Part shown: one piece after another, positions 56,100 to 64,000 of the stretch
Numbering within the stretch: position 1 is the stretch's first letter
Layout: every line of letters starts with the position of its first letter
Assembly: GCA_017450645.1 (NCBI GenBank)
Contig: JAFSTE010000016.1
Span: 1 to 64,000 of the forward strand
Direction: 5' to 3'
DNA from: Eubacterium sp.
Lineage (GTDB): Bacteria; Bacillota; Clostridia; Oscillospirales; Acutalibacteraceae
DNA: 64,000 bases
Notes under the pieces: model-generated
Databases searched by the model: none
Told to the model about the DNA's origin: nothing
The model's input: only the letters and a program-made list of their open reading frames with translations
Position numbers and translations under genes: made by a program

Positions 56100-57197
56100 A
56101 TGGATAATTATGAATTTGCAAAACGCATCTACGAATTGCGAAGCGAAAAAGGCATATCTCAAAAGGAGCTCGGGGATATGCTGTCGGTTTCTAACAAAGC
56201 TGTCAGCAAGTGGGAAAACGGCGAATCAATGCCCAAAACCACAACGCTTATCAAGCTTGCAGAGATTTTTGACCTTGATATAAACGAGCTTATGGGAGCG
56301 CCCGCCAAAAACGAGGATGCTGTCACCGATGAGCTGAAAATTAACGAGGCGGAGCTTACGCAGCTCAAGGCAGAAAACGCTGCCCTGCGCTCGCGCATAG
56401 TTAAAACGGATAAAAAGAAAAAATTTAATACCATTATTGCAATACTGTTATGTGCTCTGGCAGTTTGCGGGGCAGGATTTTTTGCCTTTTTTGCAGACAG
56501 CGCACCGCAGGCGGACAACAAGAGCGTTGCAGACGCTGGTAAGGACGGCACAAAAATTGTGTTTAGCGGCAAAACCTTTATTCCCGCCACCAAAATGGAT
56601 AAAGAGCTGTATGGCAATTACGGCTTTGATGACACTAAGTATGCAAACTATTTTGACAAAAGCGGCAAGCAAACCAAGGTGTTGGTAAAATGCTCGTCTT
56701 ATTCGCGCTTTGTTGGGCTTAGCGTCGGCAAAAAAACATATTTGTATTCGCAAAAAGACAGCCGCACAGACATTACCATCGCTAATATAAGCGACCTTCA
56801 CCTTGAATACGGCAAATCCGTTGCGCACGCAAAGGGCGCAGATTATCGCCCCGATTACGAAAGAGGAATACGGCTGTTCAATATAACCGACCGCTATTAT
56901 TCGGACTACGACAGCGAAAGTATGAAGCTTATAACGGCGTTCTGCGACTTTTACAGCAGCAAAAAGCCTGTTGATGAAAAAGACAGAATTACCGAATTTT
57001 ACCTCGGTAACGACGCTATCAAGGTTAGCGTTAAGTTTAAAGACGCCGGCAAAAACCGTGTTTTTGAAGAGGAGCTTGAGCTTGGCGAATTTTTCTTTGA
57101 CAAAGAGATGAATATGTATTTTTACGACTACACGACCGCGAAATCATACAAGGTCGGAGAGGAGTTGAAAAAGCTTGTCTATATCGAAAACCAGTAA
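56100..57197 (+). CDS. membrane-bound XRE-family regulator
   Basis: A 365-residue protein. Residues 1-65 are an XRE HTH (IYELRSEKGISQKELGDML, NKAVSKWENGESMP), followed by a short coiled coil (~75-105), one membrane segment (~110-132) and a ~230-residue outer domain of unknown family. The layout suggests a one-component transmembrane regulator that reads an envelope signal. ATG 56100 follows GAGGTGATG. Its 3' end overlaps the next gene by 23 bp, so the pair is co-expressed and probably acts together. Confidence 0.88.
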   Translation: MDNYEFAKRIYELRSEKGISQKELGDMLSVSNKAVSKWENGESMPKTTTLIKLAEIFDLDINELMGAPAKNEDAVTDELKINEAELTQLKAENAALRSRIVKTDKKKKFNTIIAILLCALAVCGAGFFAFFADSAPQADNKSVADAGKDGTKIVFSGKTFIPATKMDKELYGNYGFDDTKYANYFDKSGKQTKVLVKCSSYSRFVGLSVGKKTYLYSQKDSRTDITIANISDLHLEYGKSVAHAKGADYRPDYERGIRLFNITDRYYSDYDSESMKLITAFCDFYSSKKPVDEKDRITEFYLGNDAIKVSVKFKDAGKNRVFEEELELGEFFFDKEMNMYFYDYTTAKSYKVGEELKKLVYIENQ

Positions 57198-59742
57198 TAT
57201 CGACGCTTTGATAGCGCAGCAGGAGGAAATCCTGAAAAGCATAAAGCAGGAGGCAAAGGCACTTGACAAGGAAAGCCTTGCCGCCGAAAACGAGAAGCTC
57301 AGCGCTGCGCTTGAAAGCGAAATTGAAAAAAATAAAGCTCTTGCAGACAGCGAGGCAAGCCTCAAAAAAGAGCTTGATTACACCAAAAGCGCGCTGTTTA
57401 ACAAAATGGCGGACGAAAAGCTTGCAGCTTTCTCTCGCGTGCAAAAGCGCATTGACGCTGCGTATTACAACGCAAACGACGCTACCGCAAACAAGCTTTA
57501 CACCTATGAGCTGAACTGCATCAGCAGCATCAACGCAACACAAAAGGCTATCGAAAATTACGGTGCTGATGAATACAAGGATATATCGAAAAAGCTGTAT
57601 GAGCTAAGGCGCGAGCTTGACGAAAAGCACCGCAAAATCGAGGAATATCGCCGCACGCAGATTAATGCGGCACAGCAGCACAACAACCAAATAGGCGCAG
57701 TGCTGCGCGACGAGCCGCTTACCGAAATCGAAAAACGTTCTGCCGACGGCAGCAAAAGCCTTGAATCCTTCGTCGGTCTTAACCTGCTGTCAAAGCTCGG
57801 CATACTGCTGCTGCTTGTGGGCATTGTAATGCTTGGCAGATTTGCCTACACGCATATGAGCGACGTGCTTAAAGGCGTACTGATTTACCTGCTCGGCGGC
57901 GTGCTAATCGGCGCGGGCGAGCTGTTCCATAAAAAGGAAAAAACCGTGTTTTCAAACGCTCTGATAAGCGGCGGCGTGTCCGTTTTGTACGCGGCTACAG
58001 CCACCTGCTACTTTGCGTTTAACCTGTTTGACGCGCGCATAACCTTTATTGCGTGCATAATTGTAACCGCCTTTTCCATATTCATATCAAATCAGATAAA
58101 AAGCTGGATTGTGTGCGCGTTTGCAACAGTGGGCGGATACCTTCCGCTTGTTGCAGCGTTTATGATAAGCTACGGCAAGGCGGCGTCGGACATCACGTTC
58201 CTGCCCGCAGCGTCAGTGTATTTCATTTTGCTTAGCGTAGTTGTTTTAATCCTTACGCGCAACAAAAAGTGGTATGCCTCACAGTACATCGGCTACGCGT
58301 TTCAGATTGCGGCAGTGGGCGGCGTTGCGCGCTGCGCATGGGCTGTAAAAGACCTACCGGGCTACGGCTACGCGCTTCCGCTTGCGGCGGGCTTTGCAGC
58401 GGCTTCATACATTGTTTATCTGATGATGCCCGCTTCAAAAATCATCAAAAAAACAGAGCTTGACGTGTTTGACACTGTGCTGCTCGGCATAAACACCTTA
58501 AGCGGCGCAACCTCCTGTGCGGTAACGCTTTTTAACTGCTTTGCAGATGCGCAAAACGGCAACAGAGCAGTAGGTTTTTGCTTTGTGCTTTTTGCGGTTA
58601 TTTACGCACTGCTCAGCACCGCTGCCACCAGGCGCGAAGGCAAGGGTGCGTCCCCCGCAAGTGCAATACTTTACACAAGCGTGCTAATCTTTTCAATGCT
58701 TGTTGTGCCTTTCCTTTTTGGCTGGAAGTATGCGGGCGCTGCCTGGGTTATCGAGGGCGCGGCGCTTGCAATAATCAGCATAAAAAAGCGCCTTATCATA
58801 CCCGAAATCGCAGGGCTTGTGTGTATGGTTCTGTCGCTGTTTCCGTTCTATTTCTCAGGTGCGGAATACTATAACGGCAGCCCCTATTCGGCGCTTGCAA
58901 TTATTACATATTGTATAATGATTGTGTGCTTCTGGGCATACACGGTAACAGGTCTTTCAAGCGCAAGGGAGCGCCTTGAATACTATGCGGTGTTTGAAAT
59001 CATTTCCTCTGCCGCAACCTTTGCGTACCTTGTTTATTTGTGGAAAGCATTTTGCGCTTCACCGCGAATCATCTATTTTTCAGACTTCACGGACACCTGT
59101 GTTTATGCGGTTTTCATCCTGATTATCGCACTTGCGCTAAGGGACGGAATACTCAAAAACAAAATCTCAATCGTGCTGTCTGACATTGTGGGAATTTGCC
59201 TGCCGCTTTACACCGTTGTTGCGATTGATATTGTGTATAAATACAGCGACATCACCAATTATCTCGGCGAAAATGTAAAGATAAAATGGTTTGCGATAAT
59301 CAATTTGATTTTACTATTTGTAATCAACATTTCGGTTGCGCTGTTCTTTTCAAACACGCTGTCCCGCGTGATAAAAGAGACCGAAGCGCCCGTGTGGATT
59401 TACACCGCGGCAATCTCCGTGCTGGCGCTTGCGGCAATTACGGGCATACTTATGGCGCAGTTCGGCGTGAAGTTTAGCAGCGTTATTATCAGCGGCATTT
59501 ACATTCTGGTTGCGTGCCTGCTTATCTTTATCGGATTTAAAAAGAGGTTTTCGGTTGTACGCTCGGGCGGACTGGTGCTCATCCTCGCGGCATTTGCAAA
59601 GCTGTGCTTTGCAGACACAAGAGGGCTTGACTCTGCGTGGAAAATCGCGTCCTACTTCGCCTTTGGCGGCATACTGATACTGATTTCATTTTTCTATCAG
59701 CGCTTCACAAAACAGCTTGAAGCAAAATCAAACGGGCAGTAA
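57175..59742 (+). CDS. DUF2339-like polytopic membrane protein
   Basis: An 855-residue protein. The N-terminal ~190 residues are coiled coil (KSIKQEAKALDKESLAAENE), followed by about twenty hydrophobic segments, as in DUF2339 proteins. FVGLNLLSKLGILLLLVGIV near residue 200 and FLFGWKYAGAAWVIEGAAL are typical. TTG 57175 is the start, with GGAGAGGAG upstream inside the previous gene. The function of the family is unknown; the link to the membrane-bound XRE regulator suggests an envelope-related process. Confidence 0.87.
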   Translation: MSISKTSNIDALIAQQEEILKSIKQEAKALDKESLAAENEKLSAALESEIEKNKALADSEASLKKELDYTKSALFNKMADEKLAAFSRVQKRIDAAYYNANDATANKLYTYELNCISSINATQKAIENYGADEYKDISKKLYELRRELDEKHRKIEEYRRTQINAAQQHNNQIGAVLRDEPLTEIEKRSADGSKSLESFVGLNLLSKLGILLLLVGIVMLGRFAYTHMSDVLKGVLIYLLGGVLIGAGELFHKKEKTVFSNALISGGVSVLYAATATCYFAFNLFDARITFIACIIVTAFSIFISNQIKSWIVCAFATVGGYLPLVAAFMISYGKAASDITFLPAASVYFILLSVVVLILTRNKKWYASQYIGYAFQIAAVGGVARCAWAVKDLPGYGYALPLAAGFAAASYIVYLMMPASKIIKKTELDVFDTVLLGINTLSGATSCAVTLFNCFADAQNGNRAVGFCFVLFAVIYALLSTAATRREGKGASPASAILYTSVLIFSMLVVPFLFGWKYAGAAWVIEGAALAIISIKKRLIIPEIAGLVCMVLSLFPFYFSGAEYYNGSPYSALAIITYCIMIVCFWAYTVTGLSSARERLEYYAVFEIISSAATFAYLVYLWKAFCASPRIIYFSDFTDTCVYAVFILIIALALRDGILKNKISIVLSDIVGICLPLYTVVAIDIVYKYSDITNYLGENVKIKWFAIINLILLFVINISVALFFSNTLSRVIKETEAPVWIYTAAISVLALAAITGILMAQFGVKFSSVIISGIYILVACLLIFIGFKKRFSVVRSGGLVLILAAFAKLCFADTRGLDSAWKIASYFAFGGILILISFFYQRFTKQLEAKSNGQ

Positions 59743-59760
59743 GCTGCCCCAACATCGCAA

Positions 59761-59797
59761 CAAACCGCTTCACTTTTGGGTGAGGCGGTTTGCTTTT
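59761..59797 (+). terminator. terminator of the DUF2339-like gene
   Basis: CAAACCGC..TCAC pairs with GTGAGGCGGTTTG, then CTTTTTTG. Confidence 0.85.
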
Positions 59798-59839
59798 TTG
59801 ACACAAATGTTAACAATGTATAAATAATTCGTTATTTGG

Positions 59840-59868
59840 TTGATTTTACTGCTCATTTGTTCTATTAT
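59840..59868 (+). promoter_or_regulatory. promoter of the 59889 gene
   Basis: TTGATT (59840-59845), 17 nt, TATTAT (59863-59868). A second possible set, TTGACA (59798-59803) with TAAATA (59821-59826), lies upstream. Confidence 0.6.
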
Positions 59869-59888
59869 GTAAAATGAGGGGGAGTTTT

Positions 59889-60368
59889 ATGGATTACGAT
59901 GCTAAGACTATATTCCAGACAGCATTAAAGATGACATTTATCATCTTAATTTCAAATCTTGTAACTTATGTAATTTCGCTTTCCGCGGTGCACAGCTCAC
60001 TTAAAGAATGGATGATTGTGTTTATCTGCGGAATAATGTACTGCGTCCTGCTGTACGCGCTTGAAAGACTGTTTAAGGTGTATGTGGGACGGCTGTTTAT
60101 CATTATCGCGATTGTTCTGGCGGCATTTTTGTTCGCTTCGTCATTTCTTACGATACTCTTTGAGGTTGAGGAGTCGGTATTCGTTGACTGGTACACGCGA
60201 TTCTTCTACTTCCCGCATATCTGCAGCAGATTAATGCTCAAGCTGCTTGATTTAAAGCATAATATTCCCGGCGCTGTAATCTTTTCGCTTGCAAGCGCAA
60301 CCGCGCCGTTTTTGGTTATGGCGATAAGCAGCGTCCGCCACGGCTACCGTGACTACGAAGAAGATTAA
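59889..60368 (+). CDS. small polytopic membrane protein, unknown
   Basis: A 159-residue protein with about four membrane segments (FIILISNLVTYVISLSAVH, WMIVFICGIMYCVLLYAL, LFIIIAIVLAAFLFASSFL, AVIFSLASATAPFLVMAIS) and an acidic tail. I recognise no family. ATG 59889 follows GAGGGGGAG; an earlier start five codons upstream is less well placed. It converges with the BspA-type gene. Confidence 0.75.
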   Translation: MDYDAKTIFQTALKMTFIILISNLVTYVISLSAVHSSLKEWMIVFICGIMYCVLLYALERLFKVYVGRLFIIIAIVLAAFLFASSFLTILFEVEESVFVDWYTRFFYFPHICSRLMLKLLDLKHNIPGAVIFSLASATAPFLVMAISSVRHGYRDYEED

Positions 60369-60421
60369 ACACTTTTAACTTTGACCTAATCACTTTGGCC
60401 TTAATTCTTTGGCCTTTAAAT

Positions 60422-60453
60422 AACAAAACGCTCCCGATTGGGAGCGTTTTGTT
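60422..60453. terminator. bidirectional terminator
   Basis: A 14-bp perfect stem (60422-60435 with 60440-60453) with GATT loop between convergent genes, overlapping the stop of the LRR gene by two bases. Confidence 0.85.
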
Positions 60454-62716
60454 ATTTTACTTTAACCGTAACCGTAACGGTTTTTGTTTTGGACAAATAG
60501 GTTTTTGTGCCCGCTGCCTTAACTTTTATTTTAAGCTTGTAGGTTCCTTTTTTAAGACCCTTTTTAACGGTAATCTTGCCTGCCTTGCTAACCTTAAAAT
60601 ACTTTTTAAAGCTCTTTTTGCCCTTCTTTGCAGAGGTAAGCGAGTACGTTACCTTGCCCTTTGCGTTTTTAACGGTAATAGCGTTTTTGCGCTTTATGGT
60701 CTGCGACTTCTTTTTAAGCTTTTTATACTTAACGGTTTTTGTTTTACCCTTTGCAGTAAGGGTGTTTTTCTTTTTATTAAACGTCTTTGTGTATTTTCTG
60801 CCGCAGCCGTCGCAGGTGTATGTTTTTGTATAGGTTTTGGTTGTTGTTTTGGTTATCTTACTCGTGTAGTGCCTGTGCAGCTTTTTCCACTTGCGGTTTG
60901 TGTTGTGGATTATTATTGGTACAACCTCGTTGTTGCAGCAGGCGGTTATTGTAAAGTTGTCGCTTGCTCCGCTAAACGCCATATCACCAAGCGAGGTAAC
61001 GCCGTCGGGGATGTAAATGCTCTTTAAGCTCGTGCAGTTGTAAAACGCATAATCACCTATAGTTGTAACGCCTTCGGGAATGGTTACACTTTCAAGATTT
61101 GTGCATCCCATAAACATCCCCATATCAACGGTGGTAAAATGGCTTGGAATGGTAAAGCTCTTAAGGCTTGTGCATCCGTCGAAAGCGCCTATGCCAAAGC
61201 TTGATAAGCCCTTGCAGCCCGTTACACTTTCAAGGCTGGTGCATCCGCTAAAGGCAAATGAAATCATTGTTGTTACGTTGCTTGGTATATGTATTGTTTT
61301 TAAGCTTGTGCATTTATTAAACACATTCGGACCAATCGTTGTAACGCCGCTGCCGATTTCAAAGTTTGTTATACCCGAGCACTTGCTGAATGCGTGAGAA
61401 TCAATACTTGTTACGTTATCGGGAATTACAACGCTTGTAAGGAGCTCGCATTTTTCAAATGCAAACTGACCTATGCTTAGAACGCCGCTGCCTATTGTTA
61501 AGCTTGTTGCGCCTGAACAAGCATCAAAGCAACCAAGCGGAATGCTTTGAACACTGTCGGGGATAACAATGTCTGTCCATCCCTCGCAGCCAAAGAAGGC
61601 ATAATCGCCCAACGTGGTTACGGTGTTCGGCAGCTCAATGCTTTCAAGCTTTGCACAGCCATAAAATGCAAGGTCGCTGATAGCGGTTACACCGTCGGGT
61701 ACGGTGTAGCTTGTGTCCGTTTTGCCCACAGCGTATTTAACCAATACAGTTTTATCTTTGCTGTAAAGCACGTTGTCATCTGCGGTAAAGCTTTCGTTAT
61801 TCTCGCTTACGGTTATCTCTCTTAAATACTCACAGCGCTGAAATGCGTCTTCGCCGATTTTTGCAACGCCGCTGCCGATTGATAACGTACGCATCAGGCA
61901 TTTACGCAGTGAATATGCGCCAATGCTTGTTACGCCATCCTCAATATATGTGTGAAGCACTTTGTCATAATGAAATGTCGAAATCGGGCTGCCGTTGTCT
62001 GCGGTGTCGTAATCATACATATCGCCGATACCGCTGATATACAAATTGTTGTTGCCTACAACATAGGCAACGTTTTCGCCGCAAAAGCCTGATTCTGACC
62101 GCGGGTGGATTGTTGCCTTTTTATTTGGGTCGGTTGAGGTAAAAATGTCGTTGCCCGTTGCGTGAATGCTAACGCTGTCCCAGCTGCTTTCTGTGCCGGT
62201 AAAATATACATCTTTAAGTTTGTTACAGCTTGCAAATGCGGAATTGCCTATGCTTGCCAAGCCTGCTTGCAGGGTAATACGCTCTAAGTTGCCGCAGTGA
62301 TAAAAGGTGGAGTCAAAAATATCCACAATGTTATTGGGAATTACAACGCTTTTAAGCGCATAGCAGTTAGAAAACGCAGCCTCGCCAATGCTCTCAACAC
62401 TTTCGGGGATTGAAACAACAGCAATTTTTGCACAAAGGTGAAACGCGTGTGCGCCGATACCCTTAACGCCGCTTTCAATCTTAACCGACTTAATATTCAG
62501 ATTTTGATAAAACGGGGATTTGTTTGATGAGGCGTCATAGTCGTTCATAGCGCCTGTACCGCTGATAACAAGCTCACCTGTTGACTCGTCAAACGTGTAG
62601 CTTACGTTAACGCCGCAGGTACCGCTTGCGTCCAATGCGCTTGCCGAAAACGGCAGTGCGCAAAGCGCCGTGACCACCATAACTAATGATAAAATAAGCG
62701 ACAGTGATTTTTTCAT
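60452..62716 (-). CDS. secreted BspA-type leucine-rich repeat protein
   Basis: A 754-residue exported protein with a signal peptide (~1-27, ending SASA). More than fifteen BspA/LRR_5 units such as CTSLKSIYIPDGVTSLGDMA fill residues ~30-590. A CDGCGRKY zinc-knuckle-like motif follows. The last ~130 residues are very Lys-rich (KKLKKKSQTIKRKNAITVK) and form Ig-like strands, possibly cell-wall binding. BspA repeats are known in adhesins of oral and gut bacteria. ATG 62716 follows AAGGAG. Confidence 0.9.
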   Translation of the reverse strand: MKKSLSLILSLVMVVTALCALPFSASALDASGTCGVNVSYTFDESTGELVISGTGAMNDYDASSNKSPFYQNLNIKSVKIESGVKGIGAHAFHLCAKIAVVSIPESVESIGEAAFSNCYALKSVVIPNNIVDIFDSTFYHCGNLERITLQAGLASIGNSAFASCNKLKDVYFTGTESSWDSVSIHATGNDIFTSTDPNKKATIHPRSESGFCGENVAYVVGNNNLYISGIGDMYDYDTADNGSPISTFHYDKVLHTYIEDGVTSIGAYSLRKCLMRTLSIGSGVAKIGEDAFQRCEYLREITVSENNESFTADDNVLYSKDKTVLVKYAVGKTDTSYTVPDGVTAISDLAFYGCAKLESIELPNTVTTLGDYAFFGCEGWTDIVIPDSVQSIPLGCFDACSGATSLTIGSGVLSIGQFAFEKCELLTSVVIPDNVTSIDSHAFSKCSGITNFEIGSGVTTIGPNVFNKCTSLKTIHIPSNVTTMISFAFSGCTSLESVTGCKGLSSFGIGAFDGCTSLKSFTIPSHFTTVDMGMFMGCTNLESVTIPEGVTTIGDYAFYNCTSLKSIYIPDGVTSLGDMAFSGASDNFTITACCNNEVVPIIIHNTNRKWKKLHRHYTSKITKTTTKTYTKTYTCDGCGRKYTKTFNKKKNTLTAKGKTKTVKYKKLKKKSQTIKRKNAITVKNAKGKVTYSLTSAKKGKKSFKKYFKVSKAGKITVKKGLKKGTYKLKIKVKAAGTKTYLSKTKTVTVTVKVK

Positions 62717-62765
62717 AAATTGCTCCTTTTTAATTAATGATGTTTATAGTCGTATTTACAATACA

Positions 62766-62794
62766 ATAGTATCATTTTGTATATAATTAGTCAA
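62766..62794 (-). promoter_or_regulatory. promoter of the BspA-type gene
   Basis: On the minus strand: TTGACT (62794-62789), 17 nt, TACTAT (62771-62766). Confidence 0.75.
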
Positions 62795-62795
62795 G

Positions 62796-62828
62796 AAAAA
62801 CAGAGCTGCCTCGTTTAAGACAGCCCTG
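62796..62828 (-). terminator. terminator of the PAS-domain gene
   Basis: On the minus strand: a 10-bp stem (62828-62819 with 62810-62801, two G-U pairs), an 8-nt loop and five T. Confidence 0.8.
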
Positions 62829-62830
62829 TA

Positions 62831-64000
62831 TTATATATCAAACGTTTCTTCGCTTTTCAGCTGGGTTACATCCATAAGCGAGCCTATGGTTACCTTTCGT
62901 CCGTTTTCGCGCTCGACTATACGGCGTCTGTCGGAGACGATAATGTGGCGTCCGCTCTTTGTTCGTATAGTGTAAATCGCCTTTGCGACATTAGAATCCT
63001 TAGACGAAGTTATCAGCGAGTGGCGCGCAACCGGAACCTCGCGCTCGAGCATAAGATTAGTTAAATCCCCGCCGAAATCCTCGAAAAGCTCGGTGCGTGA
63101 AAAGCCGATAAACTTCATAAAATCGCTTGATACAACATCGAGTATAAACGGCGCGTCAAAATCGGCGGTAAACAGCGCGCCGGGCAGGTTTTTGAACACT
63201 CTTATGAGCAAATCGCGCTCCTCGTCAGCGTCCTCCTCGGCGCGTTTAACCGCGTTGATATCCGAAAAAATCGCGTGAAAAATCGGACTTCCGTCGGTGT
63301 CATAGCGGTGAAATCCCGCAAGGAATTTGCACCACACATATTCGTCCTTATGGGTAATAACCCTTATTTCCATATCTATAGGTTTTTTAGTCGCGAGCGC
63401 CTTGCCGACAGCCTGAAAAACCTCGCTTTTGTCGCCGTTATAAATAAGGTCGTCGAGCTTGTGAAGATGCTCTTTATACAGCTTTTTCTGCGTGCCGAAA
63501 AGCCTGCAGCAAGCCTCGTTAAGATACAGCGCCTCGAACTCCATATCGCTCGTTACCTTAAACAGACACACGCCCGCGTTTACAAGGTCGATAAGGGCGT
63601 TCATTTCGTCCGCGCGCGTCTTTAGCGCCTGGCTCATTTTTTGCGAACGGCTGACATCAACAAGCGTTAATCGGCACAAAGTTGTACCTTTAATATTACT
63701 GCCTGTACAATAAACATAAATATTTTTGCCGTTTTTATCCTCTATGTAAAAATCCAGATAAACATACGGAGAGTCTTTTTTGTTAAGCACGCGCCTTACA
63801 TTCTCTCTGTTTTTCGGATTAATTATATCGTTTAAATATAGCTTTCCCTGCTTGATTTTTGAGGGGTGCACCCCCGTAAACTCGGAAAAATGGTTGTCGC
63901 AGCTGACGACCTTAAGGTTATCGGCTTTGTCAACCTCGCAGTTCATAAACTCAACTTCAAAGTCCGAATTGTCAAAATCGCCCGTTTTTGTCGCCTTCTT
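62831..64000 (-). CDS. multi-PAS-domain protein, C-terminal part (runs off right edge)
   Basis: An open frame of 389 codons reaching the window edge. The first Met at 63946 is internal, since the frame continues upstream in a PAS fold. Three PAS domains are visible: ~1-105 (NHFSEFTGVHPSKI...DVSRS), ~115-240 (NAGVCLFKVTSDMEFEALYLN...DINAVKRAE) and ~250-385 (PGALFTADFDAPFILDVVS...LMDVTQL). PAS domains sense ligands, light or redox state. No GGDEF, EAL, kinase or HTH output domain follows, so any output must be at the missing N-terminus or in a partner. Confidence 0.8.
   Translation of the reverse strand, partial: KKATKTGDFDNSDFEVEFMNCEVDKADNLKVVSCDNHFSEFTGVHPSKIKQGKLYLNDIINPKNRENVRRVLNKKDSPYVYLDFYIEDKNGKNIYVYCTGSNIKGTTLCRLTLVDVSRSQKMSQALKTRADEMNALIDLVNAGVCLFKVTSDMEFEALYLNEACCRLFGTQKKLYKEHLHKLDDLIYNGDKSEVFQAVGKALATKKPIDMEIRVITHKDEYVWCKFLAGFHRYDTDGSPIFHAIFSDINAVKRAEEDADEERDLLIRVFKNLPGALFTADFDAPFILDVVSSDFMKFIGFSRTELFEDFGGDLTNLMLEREVPVARHSLITSSKDSNVAKAIYTIRTKSGRHIIVSDRRRIVERENGRKVTIGSLMDVTQLKSEETFDI

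Overview
This window looks like a low- to mid-GC Firmicutes chromosome, most likely a gut Oscillospirales/Ruminococcus-type Clostridium. The evidence is the strong AGGAGG-type ribosome binding sites, a meso-diaminopimelate dehydrogenase, a Med/BMP-type nucleoside ABC operon, secreted Ig-like/FIVAR, dockerin and BspA-type leucine-rich proteins, and intergenic palindromic repeats of the kind common in gut Clostridia. No database search was possible, so the taxon is inferred.

Left part (1-13948), a visibly AT-rich integrated element whose right end is in view. It carries a secreted RHS/YD-repeat protein followed by a secreted protein cut by the window edge. Next comes an agr-type quorum-sensing locus (kinase and LytTR regulator on the minus strand; autoinducer propeptide and AgrB protease on the plus strand) framed by two XRE regulators. 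A short zinc-ribbon protein and a sigma-70-region-4 protein follow, then a ~500-nt highly structured RNA-like region, an orphan MazF/PemK protein with a zinc ribbon, four consecutive excisionase-like HTH proteins and a tyrosine integrase. The element ends in the 3' half of a tRNA-Arg(CCU), whose 5' half is missing here. The left end lies outside the window.

Middle part (14 to 46.5 kb), chromosomal housekeeping. It holds a ferritin-like protein, ddh, a DRE-TIM aldolase, secA, a lipoprotein, a sugar-phosphate transferase, a GH2 beta-galactosidase, a radical SAM/SPASM protein, pth-mfd, an M23 peptidase, an EEP-family phosphodiesterase and a solitary hypB. A purine uptake and salvage block follows (BMP binding protein, ABC ATPase, two permeases, hpt, and separately xpt). 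Then come a lone solute-binding protein, ilvA-ridA, rlmB, and a two-gene unit of a P-type-ATPase-like membrane protein without the catalytic aspartate and a thioredoxin.

Right part (46.7-64 kb), envelope and surface proteins. These are a lipoprotein, an LRR protein with half a dockerin in an operon with a 2177-residue Ig/FIVAR repeat protein, an XRE-membrane regulator overlapping a DUF2339-like polytopic protein, a small membrane protein, a BspA-type LRR protein, and a PAS-domain protein cut by the right edge. At least two families of intergenic palindromic repeats and one separate inverted-repeat element are scattered through the chromosomal part.

The points most worth a second look are the cysteine-free autoinducer of the agr locus, the pseudo-P-type ATPase, the structured RNA-like region before the MazF gene, and three hairpins that bury ribosome binding sites.
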